Positions 48,916 to 58,922 of a stretch of 64,000 nucleotides of DNA are shown here, in pieces. The stretch comes from UBA1426 sp052034085 (GTDB taxonomy: Bacteria > Bacillota > Clostridia > Peptostreptococcales > Anaerovoracaceae): the NCBI GenBank assembly GCA_052034085.1, contig JBPOJA010000009.1:1-64000 (forward strand), given 5' to 3'. The notes beneath the pieces were generated by a model. It was given only the letters and a program-made list of their open reading frames with translations, was not told the origin of the DNA and ran no database searches. Numbering within the stretch: position 1 is the first letter of the stretch; the number at the start of each line of letters is the position of its first letter. The translations under genes were made by a program, and so were the position numbers.

Positions 48916-51756
48916 ATGTCAGGAAAAATTGTTATAAAGGGTGCCAATGAGCACAATTTAAAAAATATCAATCTAACACTTCCCAGAGAAAAAATGATTG
49001 TTCTGACCGGTCTTTCCGGATCGGGAAAATCCTCCCTTGCCTTTGATACTATCTATGCCGAGGGCCAGAGAAGATATATGGAAAGCCTGTCTTCATATGC
49101 CAGGCAGTTTTTGGGCCGCATGGAAAAGCCGGATGTTGAGTATATCGAAGGACTTTCACCCGCTATTTCCATTGACCAGAAAACCACCAGCAAGAATCCC
49201 AGGTCCACCGTGGGCACAGTGACGGAGATCCACGACTATCTCAGACTAATGTATGCCCGCATCGGCATACCCCACTGCCATATCTGCGGCAGGGAAATCA
49301 CCAGTCAGAGCCTGGACCAGATAGTTGATAAGCTGATGGAATACGAAGAAGGCACAAGGCTTATGATATTTGCTCCGGTGGTGCGTGGAAGAAAAGGCGA
49401 ACACGAAAAAGTAATAGAGCGCATAAAAAAAGAAGGCTTTACACGGGTAAGGATAGATGGTGAAATTGTTGAAATAACAGAAGAAGACATCAAGCTGGAA
49501 AAGAACATCAAGCATACTATTGAGATTTTGGTGGACAGGATAATCATCAGGGAAGGGGCAGAAACCAGGCTGGCGGAGTCGGTGGAAACCGCCATTGCTT
49601 ATGGCAATGGCCTGGTGGTGGCTGCCGTTGTTGACGGACCTGAAACCATGTTCAGCACAAAATTTGCATGCCCTGATCACGGAGTAAGTATCGAAGAACT
49701 GGAACCCAGGATGTTTTCCTTCAACAGCCCTTACGGGGCATGTCCTGAATGCAGCGGTCTGGGATTTCTTGAAAAAATCGATCCCGACCTGATTATCCCT
49801 GACAAGGATTTGTCAATTCCAAAAGGAGCGCTGGCTAACATATTTGCATCCATGGAGGTCAGCAGCTTCTACAGGCAGATGATAGATGCACTGGCCAAGG
49901 ACAACAATGTTGATATCAATCTGCCTTACAAAGATTTACCTGCAAAATTTATACACGAGCTGCTATACGGTACCGGGGACAGAAAGCTGAAATACTATTA
50001 TGTCAGCAGGAACAACAGGTCGCAGTCCTATAGAAACCATCCCTTTGAAGGCGTTATTAACAATCTGGAAAGGCGCTACAAGGAAACCGGCTCCGAATTC
50101 ATGAAGGAAAAAATGCGGCAATATATGACAGTGGTTCCCTGTGAAGCATGCGGGGGAAAAAGGCTGAAACCCGAGGTTCTTGCTGTAACCGTAGGGGGCA
50201 TTAATATAGCGGATTTTTCCGATATGTCAGTAAGAAAAGCCATGAAGTTTATAAAAAATATGGAGCTGTCAGACAGGGATTCGGCAGTTGCCAGGCAGAT
50301 TACCAAGGAGTTAACGGCAAGGCTTGGCTTTCTGGTGGATGTTGGACTTGATTATCTGACTTTGTCCAGGGCAGCCGGCACTTTATCAGGCGGAGAATCT
50401 CAAAGAATAAGGCTGGCAACCCAGATAGGTTCCGGCCTGGTAGGAGTGCTCTATATTCTTGATGAACCCAGCATAGGCCTGCACCAGAAGGACAATGCAA
50501 AGCTTCTGAAGACATTGAGAAACCTGACCGACATGGGCAATACCCTGATAGTGGTGGAACATGACGAGGAAACCATGTATGAAGCAGATTATATTGTGGA
50601 TATTGGCCCGGGGGCCGGCACTCACGGAGGGGAAATAGTAGCCCAGGGCAACATAGAAGAAATCAAGGCTACGAAAGAATCCATTACAGGCAAATACCTC
50701 AGGGGCGACTTGAAGATTCAGGTGCCATCATTCAGAAGACCGGGCAAAAATGAAACTGTGGAGATTATCGGAGGCGAAGCCAACAATCTAAAAAAAGTAA
50801 ATGTGGAGATTCCCCTGGGGAAATTTATCTGTGTAACGGGTGTCTCGGGCTCAGGCAAAAGCAGCCTTATAAATGAGGTGCTCTATAAAAATGTTGCCGC
50901 AGAAATCTATCACAGCAAGGAGCGGCCGGGCAAATGCAAGGAGATAAAAGGGCTCGAAAGCATCGACAAGCTGATTAGTATAGACCAGTCTCCCATAGGC
51001 CGTACCCCTAGATCAAACCCGGCAACATATACCGGAGTGTTTACACCCATAAGGGAACTTTTTGCCCAGCTGCCCGAAGCCAAAATACGAGGCTTTGGGA
51101 AAGGCAGATTCAGCTTTAATGTGAAAGGGGGCCGGTGCGAAGCCTGCGGCGGCGACGGTATTATCAGAATTGAAATGCATTTTCTTCCTGATGTTTATGT
51201 ACCTTGCGAAGTATGTAAAGGAAAAAGGTATAACAGGGAGACTCTTGAAGTGAAATATAAGGGGAAAAATATTTTTGACGTTCTGGATATGAATGTAAGT
51301 GAGGCTCTGGAGTTTTTCAAAAATATGCCATCAATAAAAAGAAAACTCGAAACTCTTGAAGAAGTGGGGCTGGGATATATCAAACTGGGGCAGCCGTCCA
51401 CCCAGCTGTCTGGAGGTGAAGCTCAGAGAGTTAAGCTTGCCACCGAGCTCTCCAAGAGAAGCACCGGCAAAACCCTGTATATCCTGGATGAACCCACTAC
51501 CGGCCTCCACTTTGCAGATGTGGACAAGCTCATTGCGGTTCTCCAAAGCCTGGTGGACACCGGAAATACGGTTATTGTTATAGAGCATAATCTGGATGTG
51601 ATAAAAACAGCCGACTGGATTATTGACATGGGTCCCGAGGGAGGAGACAGGGGTGGCAGGGTAATAGCCACCGGGACACCCGAAGAACTTATGGAAATTC
51701 AGGACTCTTACACAGGCGAATACCTTAAAAAGGTACTTTCACAGGTAAAAATGTGA
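48916..51756 (+). CDS. uvrA: UvrABC system protein A
   Basis: A 946-residue DNA damage sensor with two ABC ATPase halves: GLSGSGKSS near residue 32 and GVSGSGKSS near residue 640, signatures LSGGESQR and LSGGEAQR, and zinc-binding CHICG, CPDHG/CPECSG and CEACGGDGIIRI motifs. The ATG follows the uvrB stop with no gap, so they are co-translated. Length and order are normal. Confidence 0.98.
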   Translation: MSGKIVIKGANEHNLKNINLTLPREKMIVLTGLSGSGKSSLAFDTIYAEGQRRYMESLSSYARQFLGRMEKPDVEYIEGLSPAISIDQKTTSKNPRSTVGTVTEIHDYLRLMYARIGIPHCHICGREITSQSLDQIVDKLMEYEEGTRLMIFAPVVRGRKGEHEKVIERIKKEGFTRVRIDGEIVEITEEDIKLEKNIKHTIEILVDRIIIREGAETRLAESVETAIAYGNGLVVAAVVDGPETMFSTKFACPDHGVSIEELEPRMFSFNSPYGACPECSGLGFLEKIDPDLIIPDKDLSIPKGALANIFASMEVSSFYRQMIDALAKDNNVDINLPYKDLPAKFIHELLYGTGDRKLKYYYVSRNNRSQSYRNHPFEGVINNLERRYKETGSEFMKEKMRQYMTVVPCEACGGKRLKPEVLAVTVGGINIADFSDMSVRKAMKFIKNMELSDRDSAVARQITKELTARLGFLVDVGLDYLTLSRAAGTLSGGESQRIRLATQIGSGLVGVLYILDEPSIGLHQKDNAKLLKTLRNLTDMGNTLIVVEHDEETMYEADYIVDIGPGAGTHGGEIVAQGNIEEIKATKESITGKYLRGDLKIQVPSFRRPGKNETVEIIGGEANNLKKVNVEIPLGKFICVTGVSGSGKSSLINEVLYKNVAAEIYHSKERPGKCKEIKGLESIDKLISIDQSPIGRTPRSNPATYTGVFTPIRELFAQLPEAKIRGFGKGRFSFNVKGGRCEACGGDGIIRIEMHFLPDVYVPCEVCKGKRYNRETLEVKYKGKNIFDVLDMNVSEALEFFKNMPSIKRKLETLEEVGLGYIKLGQPSTQLSGGEAQRVKLATELSKRSTGKTLYILDEPTTGLHFADVDKLIAVLQSLVDTGNTVIVIEHNLDVIKTADWIIDMGPEGGDRGGRVIATGTPEELMEIQDSYTGEYLKKVLSQVKM

Positions 51757-51793
51757 TATAATTTTATCATCAAAGATTAAGGAGAATGCGCCA

Positions 51794-53230
51794 ATGATAG
51801 AGCATCAGAATCTGACTATGCTAACCGACTTTTATGAGCTGACCATGGCAAATGGCTATTTCGAAAAGGGAATAGGTGACAGGATAGCATATTTTGATTA
51901 TTTTTTCAGAAAGGTGCCGGACGGCGGCGGTTTCGCCATTGTTGCCGGCCTGGAGCAGGTTGTAAGATTTCTGGAAAACATGAGATTTGAGGACGATGAT
52001 ATTGAATTTCTCAGAAGTAAAGGAGGTTTCAGCGAGGAGTTCCTGGGTTATCTTAGAAATTTCAAATTTGAATGCGATGTATGGGCAATACCGGAGGGAA
52101 CGCCAATTTTTCCGGCAGAGCCCATTATTACTGTTAGGGGCCCCGTTGTGCAGGCTCAGTTTATCGAGACTGTCATTCTTTTGATTATGAACCATCAAAG
52201 CCTGATAGCCACCAAGGCCAACCGTATTGTCAGAGCCGCCAAAGGCAGAGGCATAATGGAATTCGGTACAAGGAGAGCTCACGGAGCATCCAGTGCAATA
52301 TATGGATCAAGAGCGGCATATATAGGAGGCTGCGTAGGTACATCCTGCACAATCACTGAAAGAGAATTTGATATACCGGCCCTGGGCACCATGGCCCACA
52401 GCTGGGTTCAGATGTTCGACACGGAATACGAAGCCTTTAAAACATTTGCTGAGATGTATCCCGATAACTGCACCCTGCTTGTGGATACTTACAACGTTTT
52501 GAAAACGGGAATCCCCAATGCGATTAAAGTATTCAAGGAAGTTAAGCCTAAGGTAATGGGTGTTAGGATAGATAGTGGTGACGTAACATATCTTACCAAA
52601 CGGGCCCGTGTTATGCTGGATGACGCAGGTTTGCAGGACTGCAGAATTATCATATCAAATTCCTTTGATGAGCACCTGATCAGGGATGTGATCAATCAGG
52701 GCGCCCAGATAGACGCCTTCGGAGTGGGAGAGAGGCTGATTACCGCCAGGTCTGAGCCGGTTTTTGGCGGGGTTTACAAAATGGCTGCCGTAGAAATAGA
52801 CGGAGAAATTGTTCCAAGGATTAAAATCAGTGAAAATATTGAAAAAATAACCAACCCGGGATTCAAAACCCTGTTCCGCCTTTATGATAATGAAACAGGC
52901 AAAGCAATAGCAGACGTTATCACCCTGGATCATGAGAAAATACCCGAGGGTGAAGATTATGAAATATTTGATCCCCAGTTCATCTGGAAAAGAAAAATGG
53001 TTTCCAACTTTGAGGCTAAAAATCTGAGGGTTCAGGTTTTTGATAAGGGCAGGTTAGTGTATAAGCTTCCTGATGTTCATGAGATTCAGAAGTATTGCCG
53101 GGAGCAGATAGGCACGCTTTGGGAAGAAATACTGCGTTTTGAAAATCCACACGAATACTATGTGGACCTTTCCAAAGAACTGTGGGACATGAAGCAGGGG
53201 CTGATTGAAGGTTATAGTTCTAATTTATAA
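51794..53230 (+). CDS. pncB: Nicotinate phosphoribosyltransferase
   Basis: A 478-residue enzyme of NAD salvage that makes nicotinate mononucleotide from nicotinate and PRPP. Marks are MLTDFYELTMANGYF at the start, EFGTRRAHG, GTMAHSWVQMF and MGVRIDSGDV. AAGGAGA precedes the ATG, 37 bases after uvrA. Length is normal for the family's shorter form. Confidence 0.95.
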   Translation: MIEHQNLTMLTDFYELTMANGYFEKGIGDRIAYFDYFFRKVPDGGGFAIVAGLEQVVRFLENMRFEDDDIEFLRSKGGFSEEFLGYLRNFKFECDVWAIPEGTPIFPAEPIITVRGPVVQAQFIETVILLIMNHQSLIATKANRIVRAAKGRGIMEFGTRRAHGASSAIYGSRAAYIGGCVGTSCTITEREFDIPALGTMAHSWVQMFDTEYEAFKTFAEMYPDNCTLLVDTYNVLKTGIPNAIKVFKEVKPKVMGVRIDSGDVTYLTKRARVMLDDAGLQDCRIIISNSFDEHLIRDVINQGAQIDAFGVGERLITARSEPVFGGVYKMAAVEIDGEIVPRIKISENIEKITNPGFKTLFRLYDNETGKAIADVITLDHEKIPEGEDYEIFDPQFIWKRKMVSNFEAKNLRVQVFDKGRLVYKLPDVHEIQKYCREQIGTLWEEILRFENPHEYYVDLSKELWDMKQGLIEGYSSNL

Positions 53231-53251
53231 ATCACAATGGAGGTGAAGTGT

Positions 53252-54319
53252 ATGTCAATGAATTTCAGTGTCGAAAAAAATCCAAACCCCAAGCAAAAGC
53301 CGAATCTCGACGGGCTGGTCTTTGGAACGGTGTTTACTGATCACATGTTTATAATGAAGTACACCAAGGAAAAATCATGGCATGACGGGAAGGTTGTACC
53401 TTACGGAAATATTTGCTTAGACCCTGCAGCATCTGTATTTCATTATGCCCAGGAGCTTTTTGAAGGGATGAAAGCTTATAAAAGCCCGGATGGAAGAGTA
53501 TTGCTGTTCAGACCCGACATGAATGACAAGCGCGCCATAGATTCCAGCATCAGAATTTGTGTTCCTCCAATGGAGCCCGGACTGCTGACTGAAGCTGTAA
53601 AAGCCGTGGTTAAGGTGGATCAGGATTGGATCCCGGACAGAGAAGGATATTCTCTTTATGTAAGACCTTTCATCATAGCAACAGAGCCCTTCCTGGGTGT
53701 AAGAGCCGCGCACGAATATCTGTTTATTGTGATTTTGTCGCCTGTAGGACCATATTATCCCGGAGGCCTGGCACCAACTAAGATTTATGTCGAAGACAAG
53801 TACGTCAGGGCTGTTGAAGGCGGCACCGGAGAGGCCAAAATCGGCGGTAACTACGCAGCCAGCCTTAAAGCGGGGGCGGAAGCCACTGCAAAAGGATATT
53901 CGCAAATCATGTGGCTGGATGGGGTTGAGAGAAAATATGTCGAAGAAATAGGGACCTCCAATGCCTTCTTCGTAATTGACGGTGAAATCATCACTCCTAA
54001 TTTAAGCGGAAGTATTTTACCGGGAATAACCAGGGATTCAGTTTTAACCCTCCTCAGGTCATGGGGCAAAAAAGTCACTGAAAGAAGGATCAGCATTCAG
54101 GAAGTTTACGACGCTCACAAGGAGGGGAGACTAAATGAAGTGTTTGCATCCGGAACCGCCGCGGTTATATCCCCGGTGGGCGAGCTGTCATGGGGAGGAA
54201 ACAGCATTATAATCAATGACGGTAAGATAGGGGAAGTTTCACAATCAGTTTATGATGAACTTACGGGCATTCAGACAGGTAAAAGGAGCGATAGCTTTGG
54301 CTGGACTGTTGAGGTATGA
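53252..54319 (+). CDS. ilvE: Branched-chain amino acid aminotransferase
   Basis: A 355-residue class IV PLP transaminase exchanging amino groups between branched-chain amino acids and 2-oxoglutarate. The catalytic lysine is in EAKIGGNYAASL and the substrate-gate segments LFEGMKAY, YVRPFIIATE and SGTAAVISPVGEL are present. ATG 53252 is preferred because GGAGGTG (53239-53245) lies at the right distance; an ATG at 53237 sits in front of that RBS. Its length and N-terminal extension match the eukaryotic-like BCAT subgroup. Confidence 0.93.
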   Translation: MSMNFSVEKNPNPKQKPNLDGLVFGTVFTDHMFIMKYTKEKSWHDGKVVPYGNICLDPAASVFHYAQELFEGMKAYKSPDGRVLLFRPDMNDKRAIDSSIRICVPPMEPGLLTEAVKAVVKVDQDWIPDREGYSLYVRPFIIATEPFLGVRAAHEYLFIVILSPVGPYYPGGLAPTKIYVEDKYVRAVEGGTGEAKIGGNYAASLKAGAEATAKGYSQIMWLDGVERKYVEEIGTSNAFFVIDGEIITPNLSGSILPGITRDSVLTLLRSWGKKVTERRISIQEVYDAHKEGRLNEVFASGTAAVISPVGELSWGGNSIIINDGKIGEVSQSVYDELTGIQTGKRSDSFGWTVEV

Positions 54320-55232
54320 GGACGGCTACTTCGCAAGTAGCAACGGAAAGGACCATATATATTACGGGATCTATTTTCCTGCAGGTGAACCAAAGGCCGT
54401 AATACAGATTGCCCATGGCATGGCGGAACATATAGGGAGATACAGACTTTTTGCTGAAACCATGGCGGATAATGGTTATGTCGTCTTTGCGAATGACCAC
54501 CTGGGTCATGGAAAAAGCGTGGAAAAAGACGAAAATCTGGGTTATTTCAACGATGAGAATGGCTGGATCAATATGGTGGATGATCTGTATCGTCTTACAT
54601 TGCTTGCCAGGGAAAGATATCCTGAACTGCCTTATTTTCTCCTTGGGCACAGCATGGGGTCTTTGCTGGGCAGGGCTTATATTACCTGCCATGGAAACGA
54701 GCTTACCGGAGTACTGCTGCTTGGCACCAGCGGTTACAATCCACTTGCCAAAACTGCAATGCCGGCAGTTAATGCCATAGGAAAAATAAAAGGTGAAAAG
54801 TACAGAAGCAGATTCCTTTATAACGTAGCTTTTGGAGGCTATAACAAAAAGTACGAAAAAGGCAGCCGGAAACTGGCCTGGATGACCAGGGATGACCAGG
54901 CGCTGGACTTATTCAAAGAAGACGAAAAGTGTGATTTTATATTCACTGTTTCAGGTTTCAGAGACTTGATGAAACTGTTGAATTTCGTCACAAGAAAAGA
55001 ATGGGCTACGGAAATCCCTGCGGAGTTGCCTATTGTTTTACTTTCCGGCGATATGGATCCGGTGGGAGACTTCGGGGAAGGAGTAAGGCAGGTTTTTAAA
55101 GAAATTCAAAAGAATAAAGTTATTGATATTTCTTTAAAATTGTATCCCGGGCTCAGGCACGAGATACTCAACGAACCGGAAAAGGAAAAAGTATTTCAGG
55201 ATATTCTTCACTGGATAGAGAGCAGAATATAG
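54297..55232 (+). CDS. Alpha/beta hydrolase, monoacylglycerol lipase/lysophospholipase-like
   Basis: A 311-residue serine hydrolase. The nucleophile elbow is GHSMGS (about residues 118-123), the oxyanion region HGMAEHIGRYRLFAE and the acid and base are expected in SGDMDPVGD and GLRHEILNE. These are typical of the lysophospholipase/monoacylglycerol lipase group. TTG 54297 is chosen since AAAAGGAG lies 8 bases upstream; this overlaps the aminotransferase end by 23 bases. Natural ester substrate unknown. Confidence 0.87.
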   Translation: MAGLLRYEDGYFASSNGKDHIYYGIYFPAGEPKAVIQIAHGMAEHIGRYRLFAETMADNGYVVFANDHLGHGKSVEKDENLGYFNDENGWINMVDDLYRLTLLARERYPELPYFLLGHSMGSLLGRAYITCHGNELTGVLLLGTSGYNPLAKTAMPAVNAIGKIKGEKYRSRFLYNVAFGGYNKKYEKGSRKLAWMTRDDQALDLFKEDEKCDFIFTVSGFRDLMKLLNFVTRKEWATEIPAELPIVLLSGDMDPVGDFGEGVRQVFKEIQKNKVIDISLKLYPGLRHEILNEPEKEKVFQDILHWIESRI

Positions 55233-55273
55233 CGTCTTCGTGAAAAGTTCGAGGCAAAACGGAGACGCTTTTG
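55231..55273 (+). terminator. Terminator after the hydrolase gene
   Basis: AGCGTCT (55231-55237) pairs with AGACGCT (55263-55269), followed by a TTTT run. The stem overlaps the stop codon. Confidence 0.7.
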
Positions 55274-55284
55274 CCTGTTACATA

Positions 55285-55313
55285 TTGACAAAATATTACA
55301 GAACTAGTAAAAT
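55285..55313 (+). promoter_or_regulatory. Promoter of the ParA-like gene
   Basis: TTGACA (55285-55290), a 17-base spacer and TAAAAT (55308-55313) form a near-consensus sigma-A promoter. Confidence 0.8.
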
Positions 55314-55367
55314 ATGAGAACATCCATGGAGAAAGGCGCACAACAAAACTGCTGAAAAGGTATAGAA

Positions 55368-56090
55368 ATGAAGTATGGCATAGAAAAACTAAAAATTGGC
55401 GTGGTCGGATTGACCGATAATGCCGGGGCTTCGTTAGTGGCTGTTTATCTTGCGAGATATCTCGGAGGTGATTTAGGTCTGCACCCGGCTCTTGTGGAAC
55501 TTAACAGATCCTGCCTTTTTGATTCCCTGAGTTTAGGCAAATATTTTGCAGGAAGGGACTTCTTTCCTTTCTTTTCGTCCACATTAAAAGATGAAAGCAT
55601 CAGAGCAAGGAGGAATCTTCTGTACGGAGTGAATTGGGCAGTCAAGAACCCTGCAGAGTATGAAATAAATTTGAATCCTATAAGACAGCAGAGACTGCTT
55701 AATAATATTTCGGGAAACCCGGTAATCGGCATAATGTCGCATTATGAGGATGATCAGCACATGGAATTGTTAAAAGGCATGGAAATTCTAATTCTGGTGA
55801 TTGACCCCCTGCCTTCAAGGCTGCTTTCAGGTTATGAATTTTTATGCAAAATCAGAGCTTCGGGGCTACCCGTTATTTACTTGATTAATAAAATGAATCA
55901 GGGGGTTTCAAAAAGGGAATTGCTGAGCTATCTTAAAGTCAAAAACTTACTCTACCTTCCCATGATAGCCGGAGAGCACATTTACGGCGCAGAATACAGC
56001 GCCAGGATGTTATATGACGTTCCACAGGTTAAAAAGCAGGTCCTGCCCACATTTCAGGCTCTTGCAAAAGAAATTATGGAGATTTCGTGA
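55368..56090 (+). CDS. ParA/MinD-like protein with degenerate P-loop
   Basis: A 240-residue protein with the fold order of MinD/ParA ATPases: an N-terminal strand-loop (KIGVVGLTDNAGASLVAVYLARYL), a middle strand (VIGIMSHYEDD) and VIYLINKMNQ, which resembles the usual NK-containing base-binding strand. However, the deviant Walker A (normally KGGxGKT/S) is VGLTDNAGAS, with both lysines lost, so ATP use is doubtful. It has its own promoter and precedes ftsE-ftsX, so a role in positioning or regulating cell division is possible. Function otherwise unknown. Confidence 0.7.
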   Translation: MKYGIEKLKIGVVGLTDNAGASLVAVYLARYLGGDLGLHPALVELNRSCLFDSLSLGKYFAGRDFFPFFSSTLKDESIRARRNLLYGVNWAVKNPAEYEINLNPIRQQRLLNNISGNPVIGIMSHYEDDQHMELLKGMEILILVIDPLPSRLLSGYEFLCKIRASGLPVIYLINKMNQGVSKRELLSYLKVKNLLYLPMIAGEHIYGAEYSARMLYDVPQVKKQVLPTFQALAKEIMEIS

Positions 56091-56172
56091 TGTAATAAAC
56101 TTGTAACATTATACTGTTTCGCCGGAGGCCATTTTATATTATAATAGACCAAGAAACAGGAGGCTCAACATA

Positions 56173-56856
56173 ATGATAATTTTTGATAATGTAACGAAAT
56201 TATACGGTGTCAATGTTGGGGTCGAGAAAATCAATATAAAAATTGACAAAGGAGATTTCGTTTTTTTAGTTGGGCCCAGCGGTGCAGGCAAATCGACTTT
56301 TATTAGGCTTATTTTAAAAGAACTGGATGAGGACAGCGGAATAATTCATGTAAATGGCATGAAGGTTACAGGCATGTCCAACAGGCAGATTCCCAAGTTG
56401 CGCAGGAGCATAGGAATAGTATTCCAGGATTTCCGGTTATTGCCAAACAAGACAGTGGAGGAAAATGTGGCTTTTGCTATGGAAATACTCCATGTCAGCC
56501 AGAGAACTATCAGGAGAAACGTACCCCAGGTGCTGAGTTTAATGGGAATAGCTTCCAAGGCCAGAAAATATCCCCACGAATTATCGGCAGGAGAGCAGCA
56601 GAGGGTGGCTATAGCCAGAGCTGTCATAAATAATCCAACCCTGTTAATTGCCGATGAACCAACGGGAAATCTGGATCCGGATATGTCCTGGGAGATAATG
56701 CAGTTGCTGGACCAGATTAATAAAAGAGGCACAACGGTGCTTATGGTAACCCATGCGAGGGACATAGTGGACAGAATGGGCAAACGCGTCATTGTCATAG
56801 ATAAAGGCAAAATTATACGTGACGACCAGGAAGGGGCATACGACGATGATAATTAG
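56173..56856 (+). CDS. ftsE: Cell division ATPase FtsE
   Basis: A 227-residue ABC ATPase that with FtsX controls peptidoglycan hydrolases at the septum. Walker A GPSGAGKS (about residues 35-42), Q-loop VFQDFRLLPNKTV (the FtsE mark), signature ELSAGEQQRVAIARA, Walker B LLIADEPTGNLD. AGGAGG precedes the ATG; TATAAT at 56140-56145 may be a promoter -10. It overlaps ftsX by 11 bases. Confidence 0.96.
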   Translation: MIIFDNVTKLYGVNVGVEKINIKIDKGDFVFLVGPSGAGKSTFIRLILKELDEDSGIIHVNGMKVTGMSNRQIPKLRRSIGIVFQDFRLLPNKTVEENVAFAMEILHVSQRTIRRNVPQVLSLMGIASKARKYPHELSAGEQQRVAIARAVINNPTLLIADEPTGNLDPDMSWEIMQLLDQINKRGTTVLMVTHARDIVDRMGKRVIVIDKGKIIRDDQEGAYDDDN

Positions 56857-57742
56857 GGGCCTGTTCAATTCGATTAAGCAGGCCTGGCTGCAGCTCCTGC
56901 GGAACAGGGCCATGTCCTTTGCCTCGATTTTTTCCATAACTGCAATGCTGCTGGCTTTGGGACTCTTCTTTGTTCTGGTGGTAAATATCAGCATGGTTAC
57001 CGAAGGAGCCAAGGAGCAGTTCGACACCATACAGGTTTATCTGACAGATGAAACCGACAGGGTGGATGCCGAAAAAATTATTAAGGGGATTTCATCCCTG
57101 GAGGGAGTTAAAAAATCCTGGTATTTGTCAAAAGAGGATGCACTGGAAGAATATAAACTCAAATGGGGGGACAAAAGCTATCTGCTGGATGTATTCAACG
57201 AAAATCCCCTGCCCAATTCCATCAGAGTGGAATTGTCAGATTTGACAAAAGCTGATAATATTGTATCGGAGATTAAAAATTACAAAGGCATTGAGGATAT
57301 TAAGTATTACCAGACTGCAGTCAATAAGCTTTTGAAAATTTCCGAATATATAACAAACGGGGCCCTGGCCATAATTATCGCCCTTATTGCGGTTTCTGTA
57401 ATAGTGGTATCCAATACTATCAAGCTGACAGTGGTGGCCAGAGCCAAAGAAATAGAGATAATGAAATATGTGGGGGCGGGAAACTGGTTTATCAGAGGAC
57501 CATTTTTGGTTGAGGGAATGCTGATAGGCCTGATTTCGTCGTTGATTGCACTTGGTTGTGTCAGTTATGCCTACGGCAAAATCCTTGAGCTTTTTGAAAG
57601 CGACTTTTTCCTGATTCTGTCCGTAAGGATGGTTCCCCAGGACTTTCTCACGATTAACCTCCTATGGATTTTTGCGGCTCTTGGTATATCCATAGGAGCT
57701 GTAGGCAGTATTATTTCCATGAGGAGATTTTTGGACACATAG
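56846..57742 (+). CDS. ftsX: Cell division permease-like protein FtsX
   Basis: A 298-residue membrane protein with four spans (one near residue 25-45, three in the C-terminal third) and an outer loop (about 50-160) that recruits peptidoglycan hydrolase activators. The C-terminal AKEIEIMKYVGAGNWFIRGPFLVEG segment is the family hallmark. ATG 56846 lies within the end of ftsE; the upstream frame extension is not needed. The next gene encodes the probable hydrolase partner. Confidence 0.94.
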   Translation: MIIRGLFNSIKQAWLQLLRNRAMSFASIFSITAMLLALGLFFVLVVNISMVTEGAKEQFDTIQVYLTDETDRVDAEKIIKGISSLEGVKKSWYLSKEDALEEYKLKWGDKSYLLDVFNENPLPNSIRVELSDLTKADNIVSEIKNYKGIEDIKYYQTAVNKLLKISEYITNGALAIIIALIAVSVIVVSNTIKLTVVARAKEIEIMKYVGAGNWFIRGPFLVEGMLIGLISSLIALGCVSYAYGKILELFESDFFLILSVRMVPQDFLTINLLWIFAALGISIGAVGSIISMRRFLDT

Positions 57743-57773
57743 TATATCTAAAGCGTCGGTGCGGAGACAGAAT

Positions 57774-58922
57774 ATGAAAAAAAACAAATCTTACAACTCA
57801 ATATTTGTAAAACAGGGATTGTCGTTTGTCCTGATTATCGCCATGCTGTTTTCTGTGCTGAGCCTGGGTCAGGTATTTGGGGGAAATGAAAGAGATCAGC
57901 TGGATGAACTGAACAAAAAAATCGACAATCTTCAAAACCAGCTGAAACAGGGGAAAGCCAAAGAAAAACAGCTGGCATCTGAAATCAAAAATTTGAATGC
58001 ACTGATCCGTGCGGCTGAAGGAGAAATCTACGACTTGGGCAAGGAAATAAAGAAACTTGCCGGAGAAATACAGGTTGTAGAAGGGGAGCTTGCCCAAAAA
58101 CAAAACGAAATCCAGAGCCAAAATAAAGAAATGGGCAAGAGAATTCGTGTCATGTACAAAAATGGGGAAGTAGGGATTCTGGAAGTTCTGCTGAATTCCG
58201 AAAGCATGCTGGATTTTCTGACCAACCTTGACATGGCTCAACGGATTTTCCATGGGGATGTAAAAATGCTGGAAGAACTGGAGAGACAGCATGAAAGCAT
58301 TGAAAATCACAAAGGAAAACTCGAATTGATGAAGGCTGATCTGGATGCCAAACAGAAAGCCGAGGCGGCAAAAAGAGGCAAACTGGAAGCCAGTAAAAAT
58401 GATGTTTCAAAACTGAAAGCGGAAGTTGCCACCGACATTAAAGCACTGGAGAAACAAGTTGATAAATTAAATGAAGAGGCCAATGCTCTTATTGCGGAAA
58501 TATTGAGGCTTCAGGGCACAGGCGAATATGTCGGCGGTGTACTAATGTGGCCGACGCCGGGTCATCATAGGATAACATCAGAGTTCGGCTATCGCGTTCA
58601 CCCCATTTTAAAGGTGAAGAAACTGCACACAGGCCTTGATATAGGCGTCCCGTCCGGCAGCAAGGTTGTTGCCGCCAATGCGGGAAAAGTAATCAAAGCA
58701 GCCTGGAACAATAGCTACGGATATATGGTAATGATTGACCATGGCGGCGGAATAGTAACGCTTTATGCCCATAACAGCCAGTTAAAAGTAAGCACCGGTG
58801 ATATAGTCAGCAAAGGCCAGCTGGTCGCCTTGTCGGGGAGCACAGGTGTTTCCACCGGGCCTCATCTGCATTTTGAGGTCAGAATAAACGGCGAATACAA
58901 GAATCCGAGACTGTACTTATGA
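57774..58922 (+). CDS. Coiled-coil M23 peptidase, EnvC/PcsB-like
   Basis: A 382-residue exported murein hydrolase. Signal peptide about residues 10-38, then a long coiled coil (about 45-235) as in the FtsX-binding region of EnvC and PcsB, then an M23 metallopeptidase domain (about 270-375) with HRITSEFGYRVHP, the zinc ligands in HTGLDIG and HLHFEV, and GYMVMIDHGGGI. All M23 ligands are present, so it is probably active. ATG 57774 begins at the basic n-region (KKNKSYN); an upstream in-frame start is possible. FtsEX likely controls it. Confidence 0.93.
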   Translation: MKKNKSYNSIFVKQGLSFVLIIAMLFSVLSLGQVFGGNERDQLDELNKKIDNLQNQLKQGKAKEKQLASEIKNLNALIRAAEGEIYDLGKEIKKLAGEIQVVEGELAQKQNEIQSQNKEMGKRIRVMYKNGEVGILEVLLNSESMLDFLTNLDMAQRIFHGDVKMLEELERQHESIENHKGKLELMKADLDAKQKAEAAKRGKLEASKNDVSKLKAEVATDIKALEKQVDKLNEEANALIAEILRLQGTGEYVGGVLMWPTPGHHRITSEFGYRVHPILKVKKLHTGLDIGVPSGSKVVAANAGKVIKAAWNNSYGYMVMIDHGGGIVTLYAHNSQLKVSTGDIVSKGQLVALSGSTGVSTGPHLHFEVRINGEYKNPRLYL

